A stretch of 64,000 bases of DNA, from positions 34,662 through 98,661 of the forward strand of contig JAJZPG010000011.1 of NCBI GenBank assembly GCA_021811235.1, read 5' to 3'. Below, in pieces: positions 52,638 to 62,090 of this stretch; position 1 is the stretch's first letter, and the number at the start of each line of letters is the position of its first letter. The DNA comes from Pseudomonadota bacterium. Its GTDB lineage: Bacteria > Pseudomonadota > Gammaproteobacteria > Burkholderiales > Thiobacillaceae. The translations under genes were made by a program, and so were the position numbers. Below the pieces are notes generated by a model. The model saw only the letters and a program-made list of their open reading frames with translations. It did not search any database and was not told the DNA's origin.

Positions 52638-53978
52638 GTGCTGAATCGTCTTGTCGGAATGTTCAACCGGGAACAGGCGGATGTGCCCCCCCAGCGTGCG
52701 GGGGCTACCGAGTCGGAGCCCGCTGCCAAGCCAGCAGAGAAGGCGCCGTCGGTGATGCGCCGCGAGGCCATGCTGGGACGCGACCAGAAGGTCGCCGCCT
52801 ATACTTTCATGCTCCGCCGCGCGCTCGATGAGGCGCGCGATTCGGATCTGCCCGACGTGCAGCGTCTCTACGACGAGACCCTGCTCGGCAACCTGCAGCG
52901 CATGGACATCGCGCGCCTGCTGGGACAACGCCAGGCTTTCGTGCCGATCACGCCCGCCAGCCTGTATCTTCCCCTCATCGACGGCTGGCCCGCCGCCGGC
53001 ACGGTGTGGATGCTCAAGCTCGATGCCCAGACCGCGGTCGACGAGCCACTGCTCGCCCGCGTGGCCGAACTCAAGACGCGAGGTTTCCAGTTTGCCGTGC
53101 AGGCCGACGAAGGAGTGCGGCCCGAGCGCCATGCGCTGCTGCAGCTGGCGGATTATGTGCTGATGGAAGTGAGCAGCGAAGACATCCCGGCCATCACTGC
53201 GCAGCTGGCGGCGATCTCCAAGGTGGCGGCCGGCAAGAAGATCGTGGCCACCGACGTGCAGACGCTGGAAGCGTTCCACATGTGCCACAAGCTGCAGTTC
53301 GCCTTGTTCATGGGCCCCTTCATCACCCGCCATGAAAACCTCGGCAGCCCCGTCATGGGGCCGTCGCGCGCCAAGGTGCTGGACCTGATGAACCGCGTGC
53401 GCACCGGCGCCGAACAGGCCGAACTGGCTGCGCATTTCCGCCAGGATCCCGCGCTGTCGGTGCGGCTGCTGCGCTATGTCAATTCGCCTGGCATGGGGCT
53501 GATGAACAAGATCGGCGGCATCGAACAGGCGCTGATGGTGATGGGCCAGGACAAGCTCTATCGCTGGTTGACGCTGATCCTGTTCACCGGCGGCCAGGCT
53601 CAGGAACTCGACCATGCGCTGCTGGAAAACGCCCTGGTGCGCGGCCGCGTGGCCGAGCAGCTGGCCGGCCGCGCCCTGTTTGCCAAGGCGCGCGACGAGA
53701 TCTTCGTCGCCGGCCTGTTCTCGCTGCTCGACGTGGTGATGCGCATGCCGATGGAGCAGGTGCTGAAGCAGATCAGCCTGCCTGCCGAGATCACCGAGGC
53801 CATCACCGCCCAACGCGGTCCCTACGCGCCCTATCTGGCGCTGGCGATCGCCTGCGAGCAGGACGACCAGAGCAGCATCGAGGCGCTGGCCGGGCAGATC
53901 GGCCGTGACGTCGCCGACATCAACGGCGTGCACATGGACGCGCTGTTGTGGGCGCAGCAGCTGTCCGGCGACGTCTGA
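52638..53978 (+). CDS. EAL-like/HDOD signalling protein without catalytic residues
   Basis: 446 residues from a GTG start preceded by GGAGGA. The N-terminal 260 residues resemble an EAL domain ([52 protein letters not shown]) but lack the EAL motif and metal ligands. The C-terminal HDOD domain is clear ([60 protein letters not shown]). This YuxH-type layout probably binds signals or partners rather than degrading c-di-GMP. Confidence 0.87.
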   Translation: MLNRLVGMFNREQADVPPQRAGATESEPAAKPAEKAPSVMRREAMLGRDQKVAAYTFMLRRALDEARDSDLPDVQRLYDETLLGNLQRMDIARLLGQRQAFVPITPASLYLPLIDGWPAAGTVWMLKLDAQTAVDEPLLARVAELKTRGFQFAVQADEGVRPERHALLQLADYVLMEVSSEDIPAITAQLAAISKVAAGKKIVATDVQTLEAFHMCHKLQFALFMGPFITRHENLGSPVMGPSRAKVLDLMNRVRTGAEQAELAAHFRQDPALSVRLLRYVNSPGMGLMNKIGGIEQALMVMGQDKLYRWLTLILFTGGQAQELDHALLENALVRGRVAEQLAGRALFAKARDEIFVAGLFSLLDVVMRMPMEQVLKQISLPAEITEAITAQRGPYAPYLALAIACEQDDQSSIEALAGQIGRDVADINGVHMDALLWAQQLSGDV

Positions 53979-54268
53979 GCAAAGCGCCTACAGCCGACGC
54001 AGCGGGCGCCTGGTGCGTCTATATGCTGCACTGCGCCGACGGCACGCTCTATACCGGCATCACCACCGACGTGGCGCGCCGCCTCGCCGAGCACAACGGC
54101 GAATCGGGACAAGGCGCGCGCTACACCCGCAGTCGCCGACCGGTCGAACTGGCCTACATCGAAGCCGCGGCCAACCGCGCCGAGGCCGCGCGCCGCGAAG
54201 CGGCGATCAAGCGGCTCGACCGTGCGCGCAAACTGGCGCTATGCGCTTCCCGGCGGCTGACGCGCTGA
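53948..54268 (+). CDS. GIY-YIG nuclease-superfamily protein (YhbQ-like)
   Basis: About 106 residues. The domain core is [18 protein letters not shown] (the GIY and YIG strands as VYM and YTG), then [25 protein letters not shown] and the catalytic-type Glu in [13 protein letters not shown]. Similar small proteins (UPF0213/YhbQ) occur widely. The only usable start before the domain is the GTG at 53948, overlapping the HDOD gene by 31 bases. Confidence 0.85.
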   Translation: MGAAAVRRRLSKAPTADAAGAWCVYMLHCADGTLYTGITTDVARRLAEHNGESGQGARYTRSRRPVELAYIEAAANRAEAARREAAIKRLDRARKLALCASRRLTR

Positions 54269-54271
54269 TCC

Positions 54272-55219
54272 TCATCCACCGTTGACCCCATTGAGCCGCA
54301 TCTGCAACTGCGGCAACGCGGCTTCGACCGCCCGCCGGCCGGCCTCGATTGCCACCTCGGCGCGGTGAAACTCCATCAGCCCCAGCTCGGCGAGCATCGG
54401 CGTCACCATCACGTCGGCCGGCTCGCCCGCCAGCCGGCTGCGCGTGATCAGCACCTGCATGATGTTGATGCTGGAGGCCAGCACCTCGAGCATGGCGGGC
54501 GACCTGGGGCCCTCGCCGTGGTTGAGCCCGAGCTGGGCGAAACCGGTCTGGATACGCGCCATCACCGAGTCGGCCAGGGTCTCGGATTCCGGTTCGACGG
54601 GTTTGCGCAGCGCCTTTGCCGGCCTGGGTTTGAGATGGCGGCCCAGCAGGTCGGCGTTGAGGTCGACCGCGATGACGATGTCGGCGCCCATCGCCCGGCA
54701 CAGCGACACCGGCACCGGATTGACCAGGCCGCCGTCGACCAGCCAGCTGCCGTTGCGCTGGGCCGGCGTGAACAGGCCGGGCAGCGCGATCGATGCGCGT
54801 ACCGCGTCCGTCACCTTGCCTTCGCGCAGCCATACCTCGCGGCCGCGCTGCAGGTCGGTGGCGACGGCGCCGAACGGCCGTGCCAGTTCACGAATGTCGC
54901 GATCGACGAAATGCGCACGGAAAAACTCGATCAGCTTGTCGCCCTTGATCAGGCCGCCGCCGAGCGAGAAATCCAGGAAACTCACCACGGTCTGCAGACG
55001 CAGGCCACGCACCCAGGCCTCCAGTCGGTCGAGTTCGCCGCCCACGTAGGCGGCGCCGACCAGCGCGCCGATCGAGGTTCCGCAGACGAGATCGGGTTCG
55101 ATGCCGGCGTCTGTCAGGGCGCGGATCACCCCGATGTGCGCCCAGCCGCGCGCGGAGCCGCTGCCGAGGGCAAGTCCGATGACGGGGGCGGGGCGGGGCA
55201 TGTTCGGTAGGGGTTTCAT
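54272..55219 (-). CDS. Patatin-like phospholipase (RssA-like)
   Basis: 315 residues. Catalytic dyad: Ser in GTSIGALVGAAY (GxSxG, about residue 48) and Asp in LVDGGLVNPVP (about 167); the oxyanion loop is LALGSGSARGWAHIG. Predicted to hydrolyse acyl esters of lipids. It lies 5 bp behind the class II ribonucleotide reductase gene on the same strand and is convergent with the GIY-YIG gene. Confidence 0.92.
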   Translation of the reverse strand: MKPLPNMPRPAPVIGLALGSGSARGWAHIGVIRALTDAGIEPDLVCGTSIGALVGAAYVGGELDRLEAWVRGLRLQTVVSFLDFSLGGGLIKGDKLIEFFRAHFVDRDIRELARPFGAVATDLQRGREVWLREGKVTDAVRASIALPGLFTPAQRNGSWLVDGGLVNPVPVSLCRAMGADIVIAVDLNADLLGRHLKPRPAKALRKPVEPESETLADSVMARIQTGFAQLGLNHGEGPRSPAMLEVLASSINIMQVLITRSRLAGEPADVMVTPMLAELGLMEFHRAEVAIEAGRRAVEAALPQLQMRLNGVNGG

Positions 55220-55224
55220 CGTGG

Positions 55225-57084
55225 CTAGTCTGCCTCGCGTTCGATGCCGCAGCACTGCACCCGCTCGCCGGCGGCGGGCTCGCTGAGGATGGCGCCGGTG
55301 ACGGGATTGGGGCGGAACACGGTGCAGCCCTTGAGGCCGAGCGCGTGCGCCTGGCGGTAAAGATTTTCGAAACGTTCGAAAGGCAGGTCGGCGGCGACGT
55401 TGATGGTCTTGGAAATGGCGTTGTCGACGTAGGGCTGCAGCGCGGCCTGCATGTTCAGGTGGGCGAGCGGGTCGAGTTGCTGCGCCTCGACGAAGGCCGG
55501 CGGGGCCGCCGAGCCGCCCTGCTCGTGCCAGCGCTGCCAGGCGTAATCGATCACGCTGTGGGTGCGATAACAGCCATCCGCCTGCAATACCCGGCGTGCC
55601 GCCTCGGCGGCAAAAACCGGCTCGATGCCGCTGGACAGATTGTTGGCCAGCAGGCTGATGGTTCCGGCCGGCGCGATCGCCAGCAAGTGGCTGTTGCGGA
55701 TGCCGTGCGTGGCGATGGCATCGCGAATCCCGGTGGGCAGACGCGCCGCGAAGCCGCTGGCAAGAAAGGCCCCGCACTCGAACGCGGGAAACGCGCCCTT
55801 CTCGCGCGCAAGCTCGACCGACGCCCGGTAGGACGCATCGCGTACCGTCTGCATCGCCTGGGCGGCGAGCCGTCGTGCATCCTCGTTGTCGTAGCGTAGC
55901 CCGAGCAGCACCAGCGCATCGGCCAGTCCGGTGACGCCGAGGCCGATGCGCCGCTTGAGGCGCGCTTCGGCGGCCTGCGCCGGCAGCGGATAGCGCGAGA
56001 CGTCGATGACGTTGTCGAGAAAGCGCACCGCCAGTCGTGCCGCATCGGCCAGTGCGTCGAGATCGAGGCGGGCGTCGGCGGCGAACGGCGACGCCACGAA
56101 GGCGGTGAGGTTGAGCGAACCGAGGTCGCAGGCTCCGTAGGGCGGCAGCGGAATTTCACCGCAGGGATTGGTGGCCGTCAGCGTCTCGCGCTCCGCCAGC
56201 GTGTTGTCGCGGTTGATGGCGTCGACGAACAATACGCCGGGCTCGGCGGTGTCGTAGGCGGCACGCAGGATGCGCTGCCACAAACCGCGCGCCTTCACCG
56301 TGCGCTGTACGCGGCAGGGCACCGGGGCGGCCGTTCCGGTCCAGCGGCGCTGGATGACGGTGCCGTCGGCCGCCGCGCCCTCGTGCAGCACCCGCAAGGG
56401 GGGCGCCGCCAGACGCTCGCCCTCTGGGTGGTCCGGATGCAGCGGAAACACCAGCGGCCAGTCCGTATCGTTCGCCACCGCCGCCATGAAGGCGTCGCTG
56501 ACCTGCACCGACAGGTTGAAGTGGCGCAGCACCGCGGGATCGCGCTTGGCGTCGACGAAGGTTTCGATGTCGGGATGATCGCAGCGTAGCGTCGCCATCA
56601 TCGCGCCGCGCCGTGCCCCGGTCGACAGCATGGTCGCGCACATCGCGTCCCAGATGTGCATGAACGACACCGGGCCTGAGGCGATGGTGCCGGTTGCCTC
56701 GGCCACCATGCCGGCCGGACGCAGGGTGGAGAAATCGTAGCCCACGCCGCCGCCGTGCTGCATGGTGAGCGCGCCTTCCTTCAGCGCCTCGAAAATGTGT
56801 TCGAGATCGTCGGCGATCTCGCCCATGACGAAGCAGTTGAACAGCGTCACCCGGTGGCCGGTGCCGGCACCGGCGAGGATGCGGCCGCCGGGCAGGAAGC
56901 GGAAATCATCCAGCAGCGCGTAGAAACGCTCCGCCCACTGATCGCGGGCGTCGCCTTCGGCCAGCGCGATCGCCTGCGCCACCCGCCGCCAGCTGCCACG
57001 GATGTCGGCTTCGCCTGCGGCGCGGTAGCGGGTCTCCCAGATGTGGCGGGAGATGTCCATGCGGAAGGAGTCGTTCGTCTTCAT
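55225..57084 (-). CDS. nrdJ: Adenosylcobalamin-dependent (class II) ribonucleotide reductase
   Basis: About 619 residues. TLFNCFVMGEIADD (first active-site Cys, about 85), MQHGGGVGYDFSTLRP, NPCGEIPLPPYGACDLGSLN (about 306, radical-site Cys and Glu) and IAPAGTISLLANNLSSGIEP identify the enzyme; the C-terminal CCGIERE supplies the redox thiols. It makes deoxyribonucleotides with B12, with or without oxygen. Two starts are possible (ATG 57084, GTG 57144), neither with a clear ribosome-binding site. It is divergent from the SrkA-like gene. Confidence 0.94.
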   Translation of the reverse strand: MKTNDSFRMDISRHIWETRYRAAGEADIRGSWRRVAQAIALAEGDARDQWAERFYALLDDFRFLPGGRILAGAGTGHRVTLFNCFVMGEIADDLEHIFEALKEGALTMQHGGGVGYDFSTLRPAGMVAEATGTIASGPVSFMHIWDAMCATMLSTGARRGAMMATLRCDHPDIETFVDAKRDPAVLRHFNLSVQVSDAFMAAVANDTDWPLVFPLHPDHPEGERLAAPPLRVLHEGAAADGTVIQRRWTGTAAPVPCRVQRTVKARGLWQRILRAAYDTAEPGVLFVDAINRDNTLAERETLTATNPCGEIPLPPYGACDLGSLNLTAFVASPFAADARLDLDALADAARLAVRFLDNVIDVSRYPLPAQAAEARLKRRIGLGVTGLADALVLLGLRYDNEDARRLAAQAMQTVRDASYRASVELAREKGAFPAFECGAFLASGFAARLPTGIRDAIATHGIRNSHLLAIAPAGTISLLANNLSSGIEPVFAAEAARRVLQADGCYRTHSVIDYAWQRWHEQGGSAAPPAFVEAQQLDPLAHLNMQAALQPYVDNAISKTINVAADLPFERFENLYRQAHALGLKGCTVFRPNPVTGAILSEPAAGERVQCCGIEREAD

Positions 57085-57136
57085 GCGGATGCGATGTGAA
57101 GCGGCGTTTGAGGCATTATCTATCCCCTCGTGTTTT

Positions 57137-57165
57137 TTGAGCACTCGACCCTTTTAGGGTATAGC
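57137..57165 (+). promoter_or_regulatory. Candidate sigma-70 promoter for the SrkA-like gene
   Basis: TTGAGC and TATAGC are spaced by 17 bases, and the ATG lies only 13 bases after the -10. The transcript would then have a very short leader or none. Confidence 0.5.
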
Positions 57166-57178
57166 CGCTTTGCCCCTG

Positions 57179-58159
57179 ATGGATTCGCCCCACCCCTATG
57201 CCGCGCTGACACCCGACTGCGCGCTCGACGCCCTCGATAGCACCGGCTTGCGCGCTGACGGCCGCCTGCTGGCGCTGAACAGCTACGAAAACCGCGTCTA
57301 TCAGATGGGGGTCGAGGATGCCCTGCCGGTGGTGGTCAAGTTCTATCGCCCCGAGCGCTGGTCCGACGAAGCGATCCTGGAAGAGCATGCCTACACGGCC
57401 GAGCTCGCCGGGCGCGAGATCCCGGTGGTGGCGCCACTGCAGCTGAACGGCGCCACGCTGCATAGGCACGCCGGCTTTCGCTTCGCCGTCTACCCCAAGC
57501 AGGGCGGCCGCATGCCCGAGTTCGACCGCGCCGATACCCTGCAATGGATGGGGCGCTTTCTCGGGCGTATCCATGCAGTCGGCGCGACGACGAAGTTTGC
57601 GCATCGCCCTTCGCTCGACATCGAGACCTTCGGCATCGCATCGCGCGATTTTCTGCGCCAGGGCCACTGGCTGCCGCGCGATCTGGTCGCCGCGTGGGAT
57701 AGCGTGGCCGACCATGCCCTGCAGAGCGTGGCCCATTGCTACGAACGCGCCGGTGCGGTGCGGCCGATCCGCCTGCACGGCGACTGCCACGCCGGCAACG
57801 TGCTGTGGACCGAGTCCGGGCCGCACTTCGTCGATTTCGACGACAGCCGCATGGGGCCGGCGGTGCAGGATCTGTGGATGCTGCTGTCGGGCGAGCGCGA
57901 GCAGCAGCAGGCGCAACTCAACGGGATCCTGCAAGGCTATGAGGACTTCATGGAATTCGACCCGAGCGAACTCCATCTGATCGAGGCGCTCCGGACCTTG
58001 AGGCTGATCCACTACGCGGCCTGGCTGGCGCGCCGATGGGACGATCCGGCTTTCCCCGCCGCGTTTCCGTGGTTCAATACACAGCAGTACTGGCAGGCGC
58101 GCATTCTCGAACTGCGCGAGCAGATCGCGCTGATGGACGAGCCGCCGCTGGTGGCTTGA
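57179..58159 (+). CDS. srkA: SrkA/YihE-like stress-response protein kinase
   Basis: 326 residues, APH/Ser-Thr kinase fold. ALNSYENRVYQMG (nucleotide loop), VVVKFYRPERWS (catalytic Lys), the catalytic loop LHGDCHAGNVLW (about 199) and VDFDDSRMGPAVQDLWMLL (metal Asp, about 220) are diagnostic for YihE/SrkA, which counters stress-induced cell death in E. coli. It lies 13 bp before the AsnB-type amidotransferase gene. Confidence 0.93.
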   Translation: MDSPHPYAALTPDCALDALDSTGLRADGRLLALNSYENRVYQMGVEDALPVVVKFYRPERWSDEAILEEHAYTAELAGREIPVVAPLQLNGATLHRHAGFRFAVYPKQGGRMPEFDRADTLQWMGRFLGRIHAVGATTKFAHRPSLDIETFGIASRDFLRQGHWLPRDLVAAWDSVADHALQSVAHCYERAGAVRPIRLHGDCHAGNVLWTESGPHFVDFDDSRMGPAVQDLWMLLSGEREQQQAQLNGILQGYEDFMEFDPSELHLIEALRTLRLIHYAAWLARRWDDPAFPAAFPWFNTQQYWQARILELREQIALMDEPPLVA

Positions 58160-58172
58160 TGAGGACAATGGC

Positions 58173-59939
58173 ATGTGCGGCATAGCAGGTGAATTCCGGT
58201 TCGACAACACGCCCCCCGACGCGGCGGCGATGGCGCGCATGCTGGCCAAGCTGGCGCGGCGCGGGCCGGACGCCGAGGGCCAGCATGCCGACGGACCGGT
58301 GCGGTTGGGCCACCGGAGGCTGGCGATCATCGACCTGTCGCCGCGCTCGCGCCAGCCGATGGTCGACGCCGCGACCGGCACCGCGCTGGTGTTCAACGGC
58401 ACCATCTACAACTACCCGGAACTGCGCGCCGAACTGATCGCGCTGGGCCACGCCTTCCACTCCGACGGCGACACCGAAGTCATCCTGCGCGCCTGGCTGC
58501 AATGGGGCGAGGCCTGCGTCGAGCGCCTGCACGGCATGTTCGCCTTCGCCATCTGGGATCGCGAGCAACTGTTTCTGGCGCGCGACCGCCTCGGCATCAA
58601 GCCGCTCTACTACAGCGAAAACCTCGGCCGCTTCCGCTTTGCCTCGACGCCGCAGGCGTTGCTCGCTGCGGGCGGCGTCGATACCGCCATCGACGCCGTG
58701 GCGCTGCATCACCTGTTCACCCTGCATGCGGTGGTGCCGGCGCCGCGCACCCTCTATGCCGGCATCCGCAAGCTCGCTCCCGGCACCACCATGACGGTGA
58801 ACGCACGCGGCGAAATCAGCCACAGGAAGTACTGGTCGCTGCAGGCGCAGCGCCTGGCACAGCCGAAGACCGCGGCCGAGTGGACCGAAGCGATCCACGA
58901 AAGTCTCCGCCAGGCGGTGAAGAAGCGCATCGAAATCGCCGACGTCAAGGTCGGCGTGCTGCTGTCCGGCGGGCTCGATTCGAGCCTGCTGGTGGCGCTG
59001 CTGGCCGAACAGGGGGTGCCGGACCTGATGACCTTCTCGGTCGGCTTCGAGGACCAGCCGGAAGAGCGCGGCAGCGAGTTCGAGTATTCCGACCCGGTGG
59101 CGGCGATGTACCACACCCGCCACCATAAGTACCTCATCCCCAACGCCGAAGTGCTGCGCCGTCTGCCCGAGGCGGTCGACCAGATGAGCGAACCGATGTT
59201 CGCGCAGGACGCGGTGGCCTTCTATCTGCTGGCCGAGCAGGTGAGCAAGACGGTCAAGGTGGTGCAGAGCGGGCAGGGGGCCGATGAAGTCTTCGGCGGC
59301 TATTTCTGGTATCCGCGCATGGCGGCGGAGACGCAAGGCAGCCCGCTTGAGCGTTTCCGCCGCCACTACTTCGACCGCGACCACGACGAATTGCTCGCCA
59401 TGGTCGCCCCGGCGTATCACGGACCCGACTACACCGGCGAACTCGTCGCCGCACGTCTGGCGGAACCTTTTGCCGATGAATTCATCGATCAGGTGTTGCG
59501 CATGGACACGACCATGCTGATCACCGACGACCCGGTGAAGCGGGTCGACAACATGACCATGGCATGGGGGCTGGAAGCGCGCGTGCCCTTTCTCGACCAC
59601 CAGCTGGTCGAACTGGCCGCGGCGATGCCGCCCGAACTGAAACTCGCTTCCGAGGGCAAGCATGTGCTGAAGCAGATTGCACGCGGACTGGTTCCCGACG
59701 CGGTGATCGACCGCAAGAAAGGTTATTTTCCGATGCCGGCGCTGAAATACGTGCGCGGGGAATTCCTGGATTTCATGCGCGACATCCTCGATTCGCAGGC
59801 CTGCCGCTCGCGCGGCCTCTACAGCCGCGCCTACGTCGACAAGCTGCTGGACGCGCCTGAGCAGCATCACACCCGCATCCAGGGCAGCAAACTGTGGCAT
59901 CTGGCGCTGCTCGAATACTGGCTGCAGAAACATGGTTGA
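58173..59939 (+). CDS. AsnB-type glutamine amidotransferase (NAGGN or asparagine synthesis)
   Basis: 588 residues. N-terminal class II glutaminase (MCGIAGEFRF with nucleophile Cys2, LARRGPDAEG, HRRLAIIDLS) and C-terminal synthetase with PP-loop VGVLLSGGLDSS (about 263) and QSGQGADEVFGGYFWYPR (about 365). The segment EFEYSDPVAAMYHTRHH resembles N-acetylglutaminylglutamine amide synthases that make the osmolyte NAGGN, but the partner synthetase is not nearby. Ordinary asparagine synthetase is the alternative. The 3' end overlaps mltB by 8 bases. Confidence 0.82.
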   Translation: MCGIAGEFRFDNTPPDAAAMARMLAKLARRGPDAEGQHADGPVRLGHRRLAIIDLSPRSRQPMVDAATGTALVFNGTIYNYPELRAELIALGHAFHSDGDTEVILRAWLQWGEACVERLHGMFAFAIWDREQLFLARDRLGIKPLYYSENLGRFRFASTPQALLAAGGVDTAIDAVALHHLFTLHAVVPAPRTLYAGIRKLAPGTTMTVNARGEISHRKYWSLQAQRLAQPKTAAEWTEAIHESLRQAVKKRIEIADVKVGVLLSGGLDSSLLVALLAEQGVPDLMTFSVGFEDQPEERGSEFEYSDPVAAMYHTRHHKYLIPNAEVLRRLPEAVDQMSEPMFAQDAVAFYLLAEQVSKTVKVVQSGQGADEVFGGYFWYPRMAAETQGSPLERFRRHYFDRDHDELLAMVAPAYHGPDYTGELVAARLAEPFADEFIDQVLRMDTTMLITDDPVKRVDNMTMAWGLEARVPFLDHQLVELAAAMPPELKLASEGKHVLKQIARGLVPDAVIDRKKGYFPMPALKYVRGEFLDFMRDILDSQACRSRGLYSRAYVDKLLDAPEQHHTRIQGSKLWHLALLEYWLQKHG

Positions 59940-61242
59940 TCGTTTTGGACTTGGCGTTCGCCCCCTCCCCCTCTGGGGGCGGGCTGGGGAGAGGGCGGGG
60001 CGGGCCCTTCTCCTGCTGGCCGCGCTGGCGGCGTTTTCCGCCCATGCAGACGGCGATTTCGGCGACTGGCTCGCCGCATTCCGCGAAGACGCGCAGACAG
60101 CAGGCATTTCCGACGCTACGCTCGACGCCGCGCTGACCGACATGGCGCCGACCGCGCGCGTGATCGAGCTCGACCGCCGCCAGCCCGAATTCCTGCAGAC
60201 CTTCGCCGACTATCTCGGGCGTCGCGTCACGCCGGAACAGGTTGCACGCGGCCAGGCCGCGCTGCAGGAACACGCGGCGCTGTTCGACGCCGTCGAGGCG
60301 CAGTACGGCATCCCGAAAACGGTGCTGGCCGCGTTCTGGGGGCTGGAAACCCACTACGGCACGGTGAAGGGCAGCCTCAACATCCCGGCCAGCCTCGCCA
60401 CCCTGGCCTGGGAGGGCCGCCGCAGCGCCTTTTTCCGCAGCCAGCTGCTCGACGCGCTGCGCATCATCGACGCCGGCCACGTGGCGGCGGCCGACATGAA
60501 CGGTTCGTGGGCAGGGGCGATGGGCCACATGCAGTTCATGCCGTCGACCTTCCGCGCCTATGCGGTCGATGCAGACGGCGACGCGCGCATCGACCTGTGG
60601 GGTTCACTGCCCGACGCCATGCACTCGGCGGCCAATTATCTGCAGCGTGCAGGCTGGCACCCGGGCGAACCGGTGGCCATCGAGGTCAGCCTGCCGCAGG
60701 ATTTCGACTGGCGCAAAGCGCGCGTCGCGCACCGGCTGCCGCTGGTGGAATGGACCGCGCTCGGCGTGCAGGCGGCCGGCGGCGGCGCGCTGCCGGCCGT
60801 GGCCGGGCGCGCGGCGATCGTCCTGCCGCAGGGCTGGCAGGGGCCGGCCTTCATGGTGTTCGACAACTTCGACGTGGTGATGCGGTGGAACCGCTCGGTC
60901 AATTACGCATTGGCCGTGGCGCAGCTGGCGCAGCAGCTGGCAGGGGGCGGCGGGCTGGTGGCGTCCCCCGGTGAGGCGGGCGCGCTCAGCACGGCGCAGG
61001 TGATCGCGCTGCAGCAGGCGCTCAACGAACTGGGCTTCGACACCGGTGCGCCCGACGGCCTGCTGGGCCCGCGCACGCAAAGCGCCATTCGCCGCTATCA
61101 GGTGGTGCACGCGCTGCCGCCCGACGGCTATCCCGCGCCCAGCCTGCTGGCGCATGTCGAGCAGGTCCATGCCGCCGCGGTGGCGGGCAGGCTGACGCTG
61201 GCACCTGTACCGGGTTTCGGTGAGACCCCGGTCCAGCCCTGA
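59932..61242 (+). CDS. Lytic murein transglycosylase, MltB type with peptidoglycan-binding domain
   Basis: 436 residues. Signal sequence (RALLLLAALAAFSAHA), then the MltB catalytic domain with the active Glu in FWGLETHYGTVKG (about 138), AGAMGHMQFMPSTFRAYA and NYLQRAGWHPGEPV, and a C-terminal PG_binding_1 domain (LQQALNELGFDTGAPDGLLG). It cleaves peptidoglycan to anhydro-muropeptides in the periplasm. Residues 6-22 (GLGVRPLPLWGRAGERAG) come from an inserted palindromic element, lengthening the n-region of the signal peptide. Confidence 0.92.
   Translation: MVDRFGLGVRPLPLWGRAGERAGRALLLLAALAAFSAHADGDFGDWLAAFREDAQTAGISDATLDAALTDMAPTARVIELDRRQPEFLQTFADYLGRRVTPEQVARGQAALQEHAALFDAVEAQYGIPKTVLAAFWGLETHYGTVKGSLNIPASLATLAWEGRRSAFFRSQLLDALRIIDAGHVAAADMNGSWAGAMGHMQFMPSTFRAYAVDADGDARIDLWGSLPDAMHSAANYLQRAGWHPGEPVAIEVSLPQDFDWRKARVAHRLPLVEWTALGVQAAGGGALPAVAGRAAIVLPQGWQGPAFMVFDNFDVVMRWNRSVNYALAVAQLAQQLAGGGGLVASPGEAGALSTAQVIALQQALNELGFDTGAPDGLLGPRTQSAIRRYQVVHALPPDGYPAPSLLAHVEQVHAAAVAGRLTLAPVPGFGETPVQP
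59960..60001. repeat. Palindromic element inserted in the start of the mltB-like gene
   Basis: A GC-rich element of the CCCCCTCCCCCTCTGGGGGCG type followed by GGGGAGAGGG, similar in style to the one inside glcE. It encodes VRPLPLWGRAGERAG in frame before the signal-peptide core. Confidence 0.6.
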
Positions 61243-61285
61243 GGCTGTGCTATTTTCTGCCCTTTCGAACGGACGGGAGACCCGG

Positions 61286-61687
61286 GTGAGTGACGCGCGC
61301 AATGTGTTGGGCGGCCTGCTGCAGGTATGCAGCGTGTCGCCACTGACCGGGTTCATGCGCGACGGCGTCTGCCACACCGGTTCTCAGGACATCGGCAGCC
61401 ACACCGTGTGTGCGCAGATGACCGAGGCCTTCCTCGATTTTTCGTTGCAGCGCGGCAACGACCTCGTCACCCCGATGCCTGAATACGATTTCCCCGGCCT
61501 GAAACCGGGCGACCGCTGGTGCGTGTGCGCGACGCGCTGGCTGGAGGCGGCCGAAGCCGGCGTCGCCCCCCCGGTCATCCTCGATGCCACCCACGAACGC
61601 GCGTTGCGCAAGGTCGAACTGGCCGACCTGAAGTATCACGCACTGCGCTATCCCGATTACCCCGGCCAGGATTTTCCCGAAGCATGA
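61286..61687 (+). CDS. DUF2237 family protein
   Basis: 133 residues from a GTG start. NVLGGLLQVCSVSPLTGFMRDG at the N-terminus, GSHTVCAQMTEAFLDFSLQR, GDRWCVCATRWLEA and the C-terminal LADLKYHALRYPDY are the DUF2237 signature; the family is widespread and uncharacterised. Conserved cysteines may be functional. It overlaps the zinc-ribbon gene by ATGA, so the two are made together. Confidence 0.9.
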   Translation: MSDARNVLGGLLQVCSVSPLTGFMRDGVCHTGSQDIGSHTVCAQMTEAFLDFSLQRGNDLVTPMPEYDFPGLKPGDRWCVCATRWLEAAEAGVAPPVILDATHERALRKVELADLKYHALRYPDYPGQDFPEA

Positions 61688-62028
61688 GCCTGCAATGCTG
61701 GAAATGCGGCGCCAGCCTGGCCGGCATGCTGCTGCCGCTGGGGCGCCGCGAAACCTGCCCCAGCTGCCGCACCGACCTGCACGTGTGCCGGATGTGCCGC
61801 CATTTTGATGCGCATCGCGCTGGCCAGTGCCGCGAACTGGCAGCCGAACGCGTCGCCGACAAGACGCGCGCCAACGATTGCGGCTGGTTCGTGCCGCGGC
61901 CCGAAGCCTACAAGGGAGGCGGTGCGGCGATGGCACAGGCGAGCCGCAGCGCGCTCGATGCCCTGTTCGACGGCACGGCCGCCAAGCCGGCAGCCCCGGC
62001 TTCGCCCGACGACCTGTTCAAGAAATAA
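61684..62028 (+). CDS. Zinc-ribbon hypothetical protein
   Basis: 114 residues. Cysteine pairs CWKCG, CPSCRTDLHVC and CRMC near the N-terminus could hold one or two zinc ions; HRAGQCRELAAERVADKTRA follows, then an Ala/Pro-rich tail ending DDLFKK. No known function. Coupled to the DUF2237 gene by a 4-base overlap. Confidence 0.78.
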   Translation: MSLQCWKCGASLAGMLLPLGRRETCPSCRTDLHVCRMCRHFDAHRAGQCRELAAERVADKTRANDCGWFVPRPEAYKGGGAAMAQASRSALDALFDGTAAKPAAPASPDDLFKK

Positions 62029-62090
62029 TCAGATGCCAGTTTCGGGCTGCAAGGGAAGACCGCGCCTTGCAGGTGGATTGCGCCCGGGAT

